NCBI RefSeq assembly: GCF_013697775.1
Contig: NZ_JACCWG010000045.1
Coordinates: 1-34,305 of the forward strand
Source of the DNA: Ramlibacter sp.
Lineage (GTDB): Bacteria > Pseudomonadota > Gammaproteobacteria > Burkholderiales > Burkholderiaceae_C
Direction of reading: 5' to 3'
Length of the DNA stretch: 34,305 nucleotides
Of the stretch, positions 1 to 7,345 are shown in pieces. Position 1 is the stretch's first letter; the number at the start of each line of letters is the position of its first letter. Under the pieces are notes generated by a model. The model had not been told where the DNA came from, searched no databases, and worked only from the letters and a program-made list of their open reading frames with translations. Both the position numbers and the translations under genes were made by a program.

Positions 1-93
1 AACCCCAAACCATTCATCTGGACAGCCAGTGCTTCGGACATCCTGGCCAAGGTCACCAGAGCCAAGGCTGCATTGGCTGCGATCTCACGATAA
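1..93 (+). mobile_element. C-terminal fragment of an IS630-family transposase (truncated by window edge)
   Basis: Frame 1 is open from the first base and reads NPKPFIWTASASDILAKVTR and then a few alanine-rich residues to a TAA at 91-93. The segment NPKPF-W-ILAKV-RA is the typical C-terminal tail of IS630-type DDE transposases, just after the last catalytic residue. Only 30 residues are visible, so it cannot be said whether the element is intact to the left. I could not find a convincing terminal inverted repeat in the bases after the stop. The identification rests on family memory of this tail motif. Confidence 0.72.
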
Positions 94-359
94 GTACAGA
101 ACAGAGGCGCGCACCACACTAGATCAGGTTGCCGGCACTGGTATCGAAGGGGTCGCCGGCCCAGGACACCCCGGCGCCGCAGCGTGGCTGGCAGTTGCAG
201 CGCCAGGCCCAGCGTGTAAATAATTGGCGTCTCACGCCTGTTATGCCGCAGATTGGCGCGCGGATGGTTACCGATCTTGCGCAACGGCGTGAAATGTAAT
301 CTGTGCCCATGCTTAGCATCGGCAGTTCTCTCTTCCAACGCCCTCAGAGGAATTATTCG
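94..359. other. Non-coding stretch between transposase tail and bactofilin
   Basis: No open frame here resembles a known protein. Short frames on both strands have arginine/proline-rich shadow composition. The right end of the inserted element and the bactofilin promoter should lie here, but I see neither a clear inverted repeat nor a well-spaced -35/-10 pair. The only useful signal is the ribosome binding site GAGG at about 347-350, before the ATG at 360. Confidence 0.5.
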
Positions 360-905
360 ATGGCACTGCAGTCCCCATTCTTCAATAACAACAAGCGCGA
401 AGGCGAAACCGGCTATCAGCCGCCGCGCACCGGAACCACCCCCAACGCTACCGGCGCCACCGCCGCTCCTTCGATGCCCACTCCCTCTGCTTCCTCCACC
501 GCGCCGCTGCCCGTGCCTGCTCCCGTCACCGGCGCCGAAAGCAAGCTCACCGTCGGCCCCAACATCAAGCTCAAGGGCGTCGAGATCACCGACTGCGACA
601 CGCTGGTTGTCGAAGGTTCGGTGGAAGCGACCATGGATTCGCGCGTGATCCAGATCTCCGAGCGCGGTGCCTTCAAGGGCTCCGCCGAAATCGACATCGC
701 CGAAATCCGCGGTGTGTTCGACGGCAACCTGACCGTGCGCCAGAAGCTCACGATCTTCTCCACCGGTAAGGTCACCGGCCACGTGCGCTACGGCAAGATC
801 GTGATCGAAGAGGGCGGTCAGCTGTCAGGCGAGATCGAAGCGGGCGCGTCCGCCATCCGCAATGCAGCCGGCGCCACGCCGCTGCAGCAAGTCAAAACGG
901 CGTAG
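360..905 (+). CDS. Bactofilin (polymer-forming cytoskeletal protein)
   Basis: The 181-residue protein has a disordered N-terminal tail rich in Pro, Ala, Thr and Ser (about residues 10-60) and then a regular beta-helical core (about 63-165). The core has the short hydrophobic/glycine repeats of bactofilins, such as the segments around VVEGSVEA, GAFKGSAEI, GVFDGNLTV and TGHVRYGKI. Bactofilins assemble without nucleotide into filaments that scaffold cell-shape or peptidoglycan enzymes at the membrane. An earlier in-frame ATG exists at 303. ATG 360 is preferred because GAGG lies nine bases upstream and the family starts with a short polar tail. The gene stands alone, between a transposase remnant and a convergent operon. 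The family call is firm; the cellular role is not visible. Confidence 0.88.
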   Translation: MALQSPFFNNNKREGETGYQPPRTGTTPNATGATAAPSMPTPSASSTAPLPVPAPVTGAESKLTVGPNIKLKGVEITDCDTLVVEGSVEATMDSRVIQISERGAFKGSAEIDIAEIRGVFDGNLTVRQKLTIFSTGKVTGHVRYGKIVIEEGGQLSGEIEAGASAIRNAAGATPLQQVKTA

Positions 906-909
906 CCTT

Positions 910-940
910 CACTCGAGAATCGCTGCGCGATTTTCGAGTG
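910..940 (+). terminator. Strong hairpin after bactofilin gene
   Basis: CACTCGA-G-AATCGC (910-923) pairs with GCGATT-T-TCGAGTG (927-940), counting one G-U pair, around a 3-base TGC loop. This makes a 14-bp stem starting five bases after the bactofilin stop. There is no U-tract behind it, so it may be a Rho-independent terminator of poor quality, an mRNA-stabilising 3' end, or a block to convergent transcription. Confidence 0.5.
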
Positions 941-990
941 CTCTGGTCAGTGCGGGCTGGCCCGGCAAAGCCGGCTCCAGTTCGCAAGAG

Positions 991-1021
991 GGACTGCGCT
1001 GCACGTTGTTGCGCGCAGTCC
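991..1021 (-). terminator. Putative terminator of the 1033-4306 operon
   Basis: GGACTGCGC (991-999) and GCGCAGTCC (1013-1021) form a perfect 9-bp stem with a 13-base loop. It lies directly downstream (minus-strand reading) of the stop codon at 1033. The following minus-strand bases CTCTTG are only weakly U-rich. Position and stem quality support termination. Confidence 0.45.
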
Positions 1022-1032
1022 GGCGATCTCAG

Positions 1033-1920
1033 TTAGACCGCCGTCCTGTGCCGCGCGATGCAGGCGTCCAGCACCTCGCCGGCATCGCGCTGCCACCAGT
1101 TGCCGGTCGAGAAGATTTCCACCTCGCTGAATCCCGCATAGCCTTGCGCTTCGACCCAGCCGCGGATGCGCGGGATGTCGATCACGCCGTCGCCCATCAT
1201 GCCGCGGTCGTTGAGCAGGTCGGCCGTCGGCGTCAGCCAGTCGCAGACGTGGAATGCCAGCAGCCTTCGCTGCCCGGCACGCGCGATCTGCGCTTGCAGC
1301 TTCGGGTCCCACCACACGTGGTACACGTCCACCGCCACGCCCAGCGCGGCGCGCGGTGACCTCGTGCCGCGGTCGAGTGCCTCGCACAGGTCAAGCGCCT
1401 GCTCCATGGTGTTCACGCAGGCCCGGTCGGCCGCGTACATCGGGTGCAGCGGCTCGATGGCCAGCGGCATGCCCGCCGGCTTCGCGTAGTCCAGCAGTTC
1501 GGCGATGCCGTCGCGCACCTGGTTGCGCGCGCCGGCGATGTCCTTGTGCGCGGCACATCCCTGCAGCGCGCCGGGCAGGCCGCCCACCACCAGCACCAGG
1601 CAGGGCGCGCCGAGCTCCAGCGCTTCATCCACCGCGCGGCGGTTGTCGTCGCGCGCCGCGCGCAGGCCCGCCGCGTCGGCCGCGGGAAACATGCCACCAC
1701 GGCAATAGCCCGAGAGCTGCAGCCCGTGCGCGCGCACCAGCCGCGCCACGTTGGCCAGGCCCGCCGCCTGCACCTGGTCGCGCCAGGGCGAGATGGCGCG
1801 GATGCCGCGCGCCACGCAGGCCTCGATGATCTGCGTCAGCGGCAGGTCGGCGCCGGCGCTTTTGCGCACAGTCGCGGTGTTGATCGACAGCCATTCATGG
1901 CCCGTGGAGAAGTCGCGCAT
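1033..1920 (-). CDS. Sugar phosphate isomerase/epimerase (xylose isomerase-like TIM barrel)
   Basis: The 295-residue protein has the AP-endonuclease-2 / xylose-isomerase-like TIM-barrel pattern. It starts with WLSINTATVRK and an ISPWRDQV strand-helix. It then shows LAIEPLHPMY with a metal-binding Glu, GVAVDVYHVWWDP with Asp and His ligands, LLAFHVCDWL, and a final FSEVEIFS with a Glu. These acidic and His residues match the divalent-metal centre of the family (hydroxypyruvate isomerase, IolE/IolI, tagatose epimerase). It is last in the minus-strand set Gfo/Idh, DUF993, isomerase, three bases after the DUF993 stop, so the genes are co-transcribed. It probably isomerises or dehydrates a keto-sugar intermediate; the substrate cannot be told from sequence. 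Confidence 0.85.
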   Translation of the reverse strand: MRDFSTGHEWLSINTATVRKSAGADLPLTQIIEACVARGIRAISPWRDQVQAAGLANVARLVRAHGLQLSGYCRGGMFPAADAAGLRAARDDNRRAVDEALELGAPCLVLVVGGLPGALQGCAAHKDIAGARNQVRDGIAELLDYAKPAGMPLAIEPLHPMYAADRACVNTMEQALDLCEALDRGTRSPRAALGVAVDVYHVWWDPKLQAQIARAGQRRLLAFHVCDWLTPTADLLNDRGMMGDGVIDIPRIRGWVEAQGYAGFSEVEIFSTGNWWQRDAGEVLDACIARHRTAV

Positions 1921-1923
1921 CGC

Positions 1924-3129
1924 TTACTCGATGCCGTGCAGCGCCAGCAAGGTGCGCATGCGCTGCGCAGCCAGCTCCGGCTGCTCCAGCAGGTCGGCCG
2001 CATCGGCCAGGCGCAGCAGCTGCGCCAGGTGCGGCAGGCTGCGCGTGCTCTGCTGGCCGCCCACCATGGTGAAATGGCTCTGGTGGCCGTTCAGCCACGC
2101 CATGAACACGATGCCGGTCTTGTAGAAGCGCGTGGGTGCCGCGAAGATGTGGCGCGACAGCGGCACGGTCGGCGCCAGGATCGCGTGGAAGCGTTCGACA
2201 TTGCCGCGCGCCAGTTCGGCCAGCGCCGCGTTGGCGGCCGGCGCGATGGGGCCGAAGATGCCGAGCAGGGCGTCGCTCTTGCCGTGCACCGCCTCCGTGC
2301 CGAAGCCGTCGCCGGCGATCAGTTCGGCATAGTTGAAGTCGTCGCCCGTGTACATGCGCACGCCGGCCGGCAGCCTGCGGCGCATGGCGATTTCCTTGTC
2401 CTTGTCCAGCAGCGAGATCTTGATGCCGTCCACCTTGTCCGCATGCGCGGCGATGATGCCCAGCGCCGTGTCCATGGCGTGGTCCACGTCGGGCGTGCCC
2501 CAGTAGCCCTTCAGGGCCGGGTCGAACATGTCGCCCAGCCAGTGCAGGATGACCGGCTGCTTCGCCTGCGACAGGATGCGGCCGTACACGCGCTCGTAGT
2601 CCTCGGGCCCGCGCGCCACGCGCGCCAGCGCGCGGCTGGCCATGACGATCAGCCGGCCGCCGAGTTTTTCGATGGCTTCCATCTGCGTTTCGTAGGCGCG
2701 GATCACGTCGTCGACGTTGCGCGCCTCTTCCGGCGGCAGGTGGTCGGTGCCGCAGCCGCAAGCGACGCGCGCCTGTCCTGAGCCTGTCGAAGGGCCGGGC
2801 ACGTCGCGCGCCGCGTCGAGCGAGCGGCCGATCAGCTCCAGCGAGGTCGGCCAGTCCAGGCCCATGCCGCGCTGCGCCGTGTCCATCGCCTCGGCAATGC
2901 CCAGGCCCAGCGACCACAAGCGCTGGCGGCAGGCGATGGTGGCGTCCCAGTCGATGGCCGACTGCAGCCACGGGTCGACCGCGGCGCGCGGGTCCGACAC
3001 CACGTGCGCGGCGGAGTAGGCGATGCGGTTGAACTTCGCGCCCGGTGCGGGCGTGGGCGGCGGCGTGCCGCGCAGCGTGTAGGTCTCGAGGGTACCCGTC
3101 GTCGTGGGCAACTGCAGGTTCAAGTTCAT
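1924..3129 (-). CDS. DUF993 family protein (dihydrodipicolinate synthase-like)
   Basis: The 401-residue protein resembles DUF993, a TIM-barrel group related to the DHDPS/N-acetylneuraminate lyase aldolases. Lys237 in the strand DGIKISLLD sits where the Schiff-base lysine of that superfamily is expected. GVRMYTGDDFNY and ILHWLGDMFDP are further barrel segments. Residues about 113-121 (PSTGSGQAR) are encoded by a dispersed repeat at 2772-2794 and look like extra sequence in an otherwise conserved stretch. The gene lies between the Gfo/Idh oxidoreductase (13-bp gap) and the isomerase. I infer a carbon-carbon lyase in the catabolic pathway, but DUF993 has no reaction that I can name. Confidence 0.82.
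   Translation of the reverse strand: MNLNLQLPTTTGTLETYTLRGTPPPTPAPGAKFNRIAYSAAHVVSDPRAAVDPWLQSAIDWDATIACRQRLWSLGLGIAEAMDTAQRGMGLDWPTSLELIGRSLDAARDVPGPSTGSGQARVACGCGTDHLPPEEARNVDDVIRAYETQMEAIEKLGGRLIVMASRALARVARGPEDYERVYGRILSQAKQPVILHWLGDMFDPALKGYWGTPDVDHAMDTALGIIAAHADKVDGIKISLLDKDKEIAMRRRLPAGVRMYTGDDFNYAELIAGDGFGTEAVHGKSDALLGIFGPIAPAANAALAELARGNVERFHAILAPTVPLSRHIFAAPTRFYKTGIVFMAWLNGHQSHFTMVGGQQSTRSLPHLAQLLRLADAADLLEQPELAAQRMRTLLALHGIE
2772..2794. repeat. Dispersed REP-like repeat inside the DUF993 gene
   Basis: The 23 bases from CCTGTCCTGAG to TCGAAGGG (complement CCCTTCGAC..CTCAGGACAGG) match a short dispersed element I know from many high-GC bacterial genomes and metagenomes. It usually sits between genes but is sometimes found in frame, where it encodes a PSTGSGQA-type peptide. 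Here it is read through in frame. Only this one copy was noticed in the window. Confidence 0.7.
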
Positions 3130-3142
3130 GGTGATGTCGGCC

Positions 3143-4306
3143 TCACATGGCGAGCGGCTGCACGTCCACCCAGCGCCGCTCTTTCCAGCTTTGCAGCGCG
3201 GCTTCCACCAGCTGCACGCCCTTGGCGCCTTCGGGCAAGGTCCACTTGTAGGGCGCGTCTTCCACCACGTGGCGGATGAAGTGCTCCCACTGCACCTTGA
3301 AGCCGTTGTCGTAGACCTCGGCGTCGGGCACCAGCTGCCACTGGTCGAAGAAATCCATTGGCTGCTTCACGTCGGGATTCCACACCGGCCGCGGCGTCGC
3401 CACGCGGCTCTGGATGCGGCAGTCGGAAAGTCCGGCCACGGCCGAGCCGTGCGTGCCGTCGACGTGGAAGGTGACCAGGTCGTCGCGCCGCACGCGCGTG
3501 GTCCACGACATGTTCATCTGCGCCACCACCGGCTCGCCATTGTGGCCCACCAGCTGCGCCATGGCGTAGGCGGCGTCGTCGGCCGTGGCGGCATAGGGCT
3601 TGCCGTTCTCGTCCCAGCGCTGCGGGATGTGCTGCGCGCCCAGGCAGGAGATGGATTTCACCTCGCCGAACAGGTTGTCCAGCACGTAGCGCCAGTGGCA
3701 CATCATGTCCAGGATGATGCCGCCGCCGTCTTGCGCGCGGTAGTTCCAGCTGGGCCGCTGGATCGGCTGCAGGTCGCCTTCGAACACCCAGTAGCCGAAC
3801 TCCAGCCGCAGCGACAGCATGCGGCCGAAGAAGCCGGCGCGGCGCAGCATGTCCAGCTTGCGCAGGCCCGGCAGGAACAGCTTGTCCTGCACCGCGCCGT
3901 GCTTCAGCCCGGACGCCTGCGCCGCCTTGGCGATTTCCACGGCTTCGCCCAGCGTGGTGGCGATCGGCTTTTCGCAGTAAACGTGCTTGCCGGCGCGCAG
4001 TGCGCGGGCCAGGAGCGTGGGACGCATCTGCGTGGTGCCGGCGTCGAAGAACACCGTGTCGTTCTTGTCGGCCAGCGCGGCGTCGAGGTCGGTGCCCCAG
4101 CGCTCGATGCGGTGGGCCTTGGCGAGCGCCTCGATCTTCTCGGCGTTGCGGCCGATGAGGATGGGGTCGGGCATCACCTTGTCGCCGTTGGACAGCGCGA
4201 CGCCGCCCTGGTTGCGGATGGCAACGATGGAGCGGATGAGGTGCTGGTTCATGCCCATGCGTCCGGTGACGCCGTGCATGATGATTCCGAGTCGTTGGAT
4301 GGCCAT
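3143..4306 (-). CDS. Gfo/Idh/MocA family oxidoreductase
   Basis: The 387-residue protein has an N-terminal Rossmann segment, IQRLGIIMHGVTGRMG, and then DTVFFDAGTTQMRP. The family signature is HVYCEKPIATTLGEAVEIA, where the EKP lysine is the usual catalytic/NAD-contact residue. The C-terminal alpha/beta domain contains GGGIILDMMCHWRYVLDNL, whose Asp and His match the family's catalytic pair. Such enzymes oxidise or reduce hydroxyl groups of sugars, inositols or glycosides with NAD(P). Upstream TTG (4327) and ATG (4315) starts are possible. ATG 4306 is chosen because GAGAAGGAG lies about ten bases before it and only one base before 4315. It is the first gene of its operon, directly after an operator-bearing promoter (4326-4370). 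Confidence 0.9.
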   Translation of the reverse strand: MAIQRLGIIMHGVTGRMGMNQHLIRSIVAIRNQGGVALSNGDKVMPDPILIGRNAEKIEALAKAHRIERWGTDLDAALADKNDTVFFDAGTTQMRPTLLARALRAGKHVYCEKPIATTLGEAVEIAKAAQASGLKHGAVQDKLFLPGLRKLDMLRRAGFFGRMLSLRLEFGYWVFEGDLQPIQRPSWNYRAQDGGGIILDMMCHWRYVLDNLFGEVKSISCLGAQHIPQRWDENGKPYAATADDAAYAMAQLVGHNGEPVVAQMNMSWTTRVRRDDLVTFHVDGTHGSAVAGLSDCRIQSRVATPRPVWNPDVKQPMDFFDQWQLVPDAEVYDNGFKVQWEHFIRHVVEDAPYKWTLPEGAKGVQLVEAALQSWKERRWVDVQPLAM

Positions 4307-4325
4307 GGAGGACATGCTCCTTCTC

Positions 4326-4345
4326 AATTAACTGATTGGTGAATT
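4326..4345. promoter_or_regulatory. Operator copy 1 (TetR-type inverted repeat) at Gfo/Idh promoter
   Basis: AATTAACTGATTGGTGAATT is an imperfect 20-bp palindrome matching AATTCACC-N4-GGTGAATT in 7 of 10 positions of the left arm and fully in the right arm. It overlaps the -10 box of the promoter at 4343-4370. Two further copies lie at 10510-10529 and 12720-12739, each before the first gene of a unit in this island. The layout resembles RutR-type TetR sites (TTGACCA-N2-TGGTCAA), so the TetR protein encoded at 4390-5076 is the likely ligand. Confidence 0.7.
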
Positions 4346-4370
4346 ATAAAAACAAAGCGCCCGCAGCCAA
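4343..4370 (-). promoter_or_regulatory. Promoter of the Gfo/Idh-DUF993-isomerase operon
   Basis: On the minus strand TTGGCT (4365-4370) is followed after 16 bases by a perfect TATAAT (4343-4348), predicting a start near 4336. The operator at 4326-4345 covers the -10 box and start site, a classical repression position. The -35 box lies in the loop of the hairpin that probably ends the preceding operon. Confidence 0.62.
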
Positions 4371-4381
4371 GGACGGCGGGC
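4351..4381 (-). terminator. Terminator of the tct-enolase-tetR operon
   Basis: Reading the minus strand after the tetR stop, GCCCGC (4376-4381) and GCGGGC (4359-4364) form a 6-bp stem with an 11-base loop, followed by GCTTTGTTTTT. The U-rich tail and the position nine bases after tetR support an intrinsic terminator. Its loop holds the -35 box of the next promoter. Confidence 0.55.
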
Positions 4382-4389
4382 GATGACCC

Positions 4390-5076
4390 TCAGCTCCTGA
4401 GGACGTAGCCGAGGATCACGTCGACCATGTGCGACAGCCGCTCCTGCCGGGCCTTGGGGCTGAGCAGGTCGTGGCCGAAGATGGCCGACAGGGTGTGGTT
4501 GTTGGACAGGTAGAAGTACGCCAGCCCGGCAATGGAGATGTACAGCTGAAGCGGATCGACGCCGCCGCGGAAGCTGCCGTCCTTGCGTCCGCGCTCCAGG
4601 ATGGCGGCCAGCATCTCGATCAGCGGCGAGTTCAGCTCGCGCGCGCGCTGCGACTGGTGCAGGTGGCGGGCCTTGTGCAGGTTGGCGCTGTTGAGCAGCG
4701 TGAGGAACTCCGGGTGCTCCAGGTAGTACTCCCAGGTGAACTGCACCAGGCGCTTGATCGCGTCGGCCGGCGCCATCTCCTGCAGGTTCAGCTGCTGCTC
4801 GGCGTCGCGGATGTCGCGGTAAGCCAGCTCCAGCACGGCCTCGAACAGGCTTTCCTTCTCGTCGAAGTAGTAGTAGATCAGCCGCTTGTTGAGCCCGGCG
4901 CGCTCGGCGATGCGGTCCATGCGCGCGCCGGCCAGGCCGTATTCGGCGAACTCGTCGCGCGCGGCGGTGAGGATCAGCATCTGCGAGCGCTCGGCGTCGC
5001 GCGAGCGCTGCTCGGCCACGACAGGCACGGACGCGGGCGCGGGGTCGCGCCGGGGCGTGCGTGGCGTGGTGCTCAT
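4390..5076 (-). CDS. TetR/AcrR family transcriptional regulator
   Basis: The 228-residue protein has a typical TetR N-terminal helix-turn-helix domain at about residues 34-80. It runs ILTAARDEFAEYGLAGARMD, then RIAERAGLNKRLIYYYF with the recognition helix, and then DEKESLFEAVLE. The helical C-terminal ligand domain (about 85-225), with YYLEHPEFLTLLN and FGHDLLSP, resembles the RutR-like branch. Its ATG overlaps the stop of the enolase gene as ATGA, so it is translationally coupled and is the last gene of the tct operon. It would therefore be made together with the genes it controls, giving autoregulation if it binds operator 2. The inducer is probably a pathway substrate or intermediate; that is inferred from position only. 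Confidence 0.9.
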   Translation of the reverse strand: MSTTPRTPRRDPAPASVPVVAEQRSRDAERSQMLILTAARDEFAEYGLAGARMDRIAERAGLNKRLIYYYFDEKESLFEAVLELAYRDIRDAEQQLNLQEMAPADAIKRLVQFTWEYYLEHPEFLTLLNSANLHKARHLHQSQRARELNSPLIEMLAAILERGRKDGSFRGGVDPLQLYISIAGLAYFYLSNNHTLSAIFGHDLLSPKARQERLSHMVDVILGYVLRS

Positions 5077-6494
5077 GCGGGCCTCCGCAGCTCGCGCATC
5101 GCCGCGAAGTCGGGCATGGCGCCGCTGGCGTAGCCCGGCCGGTCCAGCGAGGCCAGGGCGATGCGGCCTTCGCGGATCTTCAGCCGCACGGCGCCGTGGC
5201 TGTCCTCGTACAGGTCCGGGTGGGCCTGCAGGAACTGCTGCTGCTCGGTGCGCGGCAGCGCCGCCATGCCGTCCACGTAATGGTGGCCGTTGCGCTCCAC
5301 GTGCGTGATGCCCAGCAGGTTCACCAGCGCCAGGTCCTGCTGCACGGCAAGGCCGGCCTGCGTGGTGAGGTCCTCGCCCGACAGGAAGTAGCGCGTTGCC
5401 GTGCCCTGCGCGTTCCAGGCGTGGCAGCGCGCGCCGTTGAGCAGCGAACGGTAGATGCCCTTGCAGGTCTTGGACGAGACGCCCGCGTAGCCACGGTCGC
5501 GCGCCCGCACGAAGGCGTCGAGCTCGCCATCGGACTCGTCGATGATCACCGGCTTGCCCAGGTCGGCCCCGCGCAGGTCGGCGTCGAGCGCGAGCTTGCG
5601 TGCGATCGGCTGCTCGATGAAAGCGATGGCGTGCCACAGGCGCTGCAGCTGCGGCGCGGCGCGGATCGCTGCCACCAGCGCTGCCACGCCGTCGGCGCTT
5701 TCGTACTGCTCGTTGCCGTCCAGTGATGCGAAGTAGGGGTGCGGCAGTTGGTCCAGCACGCCGGCGATGGCCGACAGCCGTGCGACGTCGACGTCCACCT
5801 GTCCGCTCACCTTCAGCTTGAACCAGCGGTGGCCGTAGGCGGCGATGACTTCCTCCAGCGTCTCGGGCAGGCCGTCGCCGACACGCTCTTGCAGGTCCGC
5901 GGCGGTGATCGCATCCACCAGGCCTACCGTGTGGCGCGCCTCGATGGACGCCGCCGGGCGCAGTGCATGCAGCCACGACGGCATGTCCAGGCCGTTGAAT
6001 TCCGGCCGCCCCACACCGATGCCGGGCAGGTTGGCGCGCACCGCGTCGTAGAAGGACACGCCGAGCAGCCGGCACAGCGCGTCCAGCACCGCGCGGTCGA
6101 CCAATGCGGGGCCATAGCTGGCAAGCAGCGGGTTGAAGCGGCGCTGTCCACATGCGGCCTGGTGGGCGTCGTGGTGGCGCGCGAAATGGCCGAAGGCCGT
6201 GGCCGGCGAGGCGTCGGCGAGGTAGGCATCGCGCGCCAGGTGCAGCACGGCACGCAGTTGGTCGAAGTTGTCGGCGTTGGACAGCTGCAGGTTCTTGTCG
6301 AACCACTTGGGCGCCATCAATTCGGCCGCCGCGCCCCAGGCGCTGCGGCCGTCGGCGGTTTCCACGCGCGCACGCACGAAAGCTTGCGGCGCCTCGGTGA
6401 GTGTCACCACGCCGAAGCGGAACGGCAGCCGCAGCGTCACCGGCCGCTCGTACAGCGCGATCTCGCGGATGCGCATCGCGGGTGCGTCAGCCAT
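5073..6494 (-). CDS. Enolase-superfamily (mandelate racemase/muconate-lactonizing type) sugar-acid dehydratase-like enzyme
   Basis: The 473-residue protein is longer than the usual 370-400 of the group. A capping domain (about 7-170) precedes a barrel with the superfamily's catalytic pattern. WFKLKVSG carries the KxK pair Lys226/Lys228. SLDGNEQY carries metal ligand Asp259, FIEQP Glu294 and IIDESD Asp319-Glu320. SSKTCKGIY carries Lys342/Lys345. Members abstract a proton alpha to a carboxylate; many dehydrate aldonic or uronic acids to 2-keto-3-deoxy acids. The start ATG 6494 overlaps the upstream stop by eight bases, and the gene's end overlaps tetR by four. Neighbouring DHDPS-type aldolases would fit cleavage of a keto-deoxy product. 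Substrate unknown. Confidence 0.85.
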   Translation of the reverse strand: MADAPAMRIREIALYERPVTLRLPFRFGVVTLTEAPQAFVRARVETADGRSAWGAAAELMAPKWFDKNLQLSNADNFDQLRAVLHLARDAYLADASPATAFGHFARHHDAHQAACGQRRFNPLLASYGPALVDRAVLDALCRLLGVSFYDAVRANLPGIGVGRPEFNGLDMPSWLHALRPAASIEARHTVGLVDAITAADLQERVGDGLPETLEEVIAAYGHRWFKLKVSGQVDVDVARLSAIAGVLDQLPHPYFASLDGNEQYESADGVAALVAAIRAAPQLQRLWHAIAFIEQPIARKLALDADLRGADLGKPVIIDESDGELDAFVRARDRGYAGVSSKTCKGIYRSLLNGARCHAWNAQGTATRYFLSGEDLTTQAGLAVQQDLALVNLLGITHVERNGHHYVDGMAALPRTEQQQFLQAHPDLYEDSHGAVRLKIREGRIALASLDRPGYASGAMPDFAAMRELRRPA

Positions 6495-7335
6495 GCTCCA
6501 CCTCTTCCAGCACGCCGCGCAGGTAGCCGATGGCGCGCGCGGCCGATCCCGGCCCGTCGGGCACGTAGTCGAACGGCTCCACCGCCACGATGCCGTGGTA
6601 ATGCCCTTCGCGCTGCATGCGCGCGATGGTGCGCAGGATGGGCCCGAAGCGCATGGCACCCTGGCCCGGGCCGCGCCGGTTCGGGTCGTTCACCTGCACG
6701 TGGGCGATGTGGCCGGTGGGCATCCAGCGGGCCATCAATGCTTCCACCGGTTCGGCTTCCGCCTGGCCGGCGGCGCTGCAGTCGATCATGGTCTTGAAGG
6801 CGGGAATGCCGATCTCCTCCACCATGCGCACCGCTTCGGCCACGGTGTTGAGCATGTCGGTCTCGCGCGGCGACAGCGGCTCGATGCAGTAGGTCACGCC
6901 GCAGCCGCGCGCGCGCTCGCCAGCGCGCCGCAAACATCCGCGTGCGCGCTCCCAGGCCTGCTCGCGCGTGGCGCCGGCGGGTACCGAACGCTGCTTGGGC
7001 GAGCCGTGCACCAGGTAGCTGCCGCCCAGCGCGGCGCACAGCTCCACCAGCCGTTCCATCACGCCGGCGGTGCGCGCGCGCAGCGCGGCGTCGCCGGCCA
7101 CCATCGACAGGCCGGCCGGCGCGACCAGCAGCCAGTGCAGGCCGTCGATGCGCAGGCCATGGTCCTCCGCCACGCGGCGCAGCTGCGCCGCCTGCGCGTC
7201 GCCGATTTGCATCGGGTCCTCCGCGAGCGTGAACGGCGCCACCTCCAGGCCGTCGTAGCCCAGGGCGGCCGCGACCTTGCATTGCTGCTCGAACGGCAGC
7301 GGCTGCAGCACTTCATTGCACAGGGCGATGCGCAT
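6487..7335 (-). CDS. Sugar phosphate isomerase/epimerase (AP endonuclease 2-type TIM barrel)
   Basis: This 282-residue protein is a second xylose-isomerase-like TIM barrel in the same island. It starts MRIALCNEVLQPLPF, continues with GYDGLEVAPFTL and LHWLLVAP, and has VTYCIEPLSP with a metal-binding Glu, FKTMIDCSAAG with an Asp, GHIAHVQVNDPN with His and Asp, and IVAVEPFDYVPDG with the final Glu. These acidic and His residues form the expected metal site. The ATG at 7335 has GAGG eight bases upstream and follows tctA by ten bases. It is clearly divergent from the barrel at 1033-1920, so the two probably act on different intermediates. Confidence 0.86.
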   Translation of the reverse strand: MRIALCNEVLQPLPFEQQCKVAAALGYDGLEVAPFTLAEDPMQIGDAQAAQLRRVAEDHGLRIDGLHWLLVAPAGLSMVAGDAALRARTAGVMERLVELCAALGGSYLVHGSPKQRSVPAGATREQAWERARGCLRRAGERARGCGVTYCIEPLSPRETDMLNTVAEAVRMVEEIGIPAFKTMIDCSAAGQAEAEPVEALMARWMPTGHIAHVQVNDPNRRGPGQGAMRFGPILRTIARMQREGHYHGIVAVEPFDYVPDGPGSAARAIGYLRGVLEEVEHG

Positions 7336-7345
7336 CGCGGTGTCC

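Noticed and set aside
119-319. 66-codon minus-strand frame near the left end
   Set aside because: It is Cys/Arg-rich with no known family and no ribosome binding site; it could be a decayed gene end but cannot be supported.
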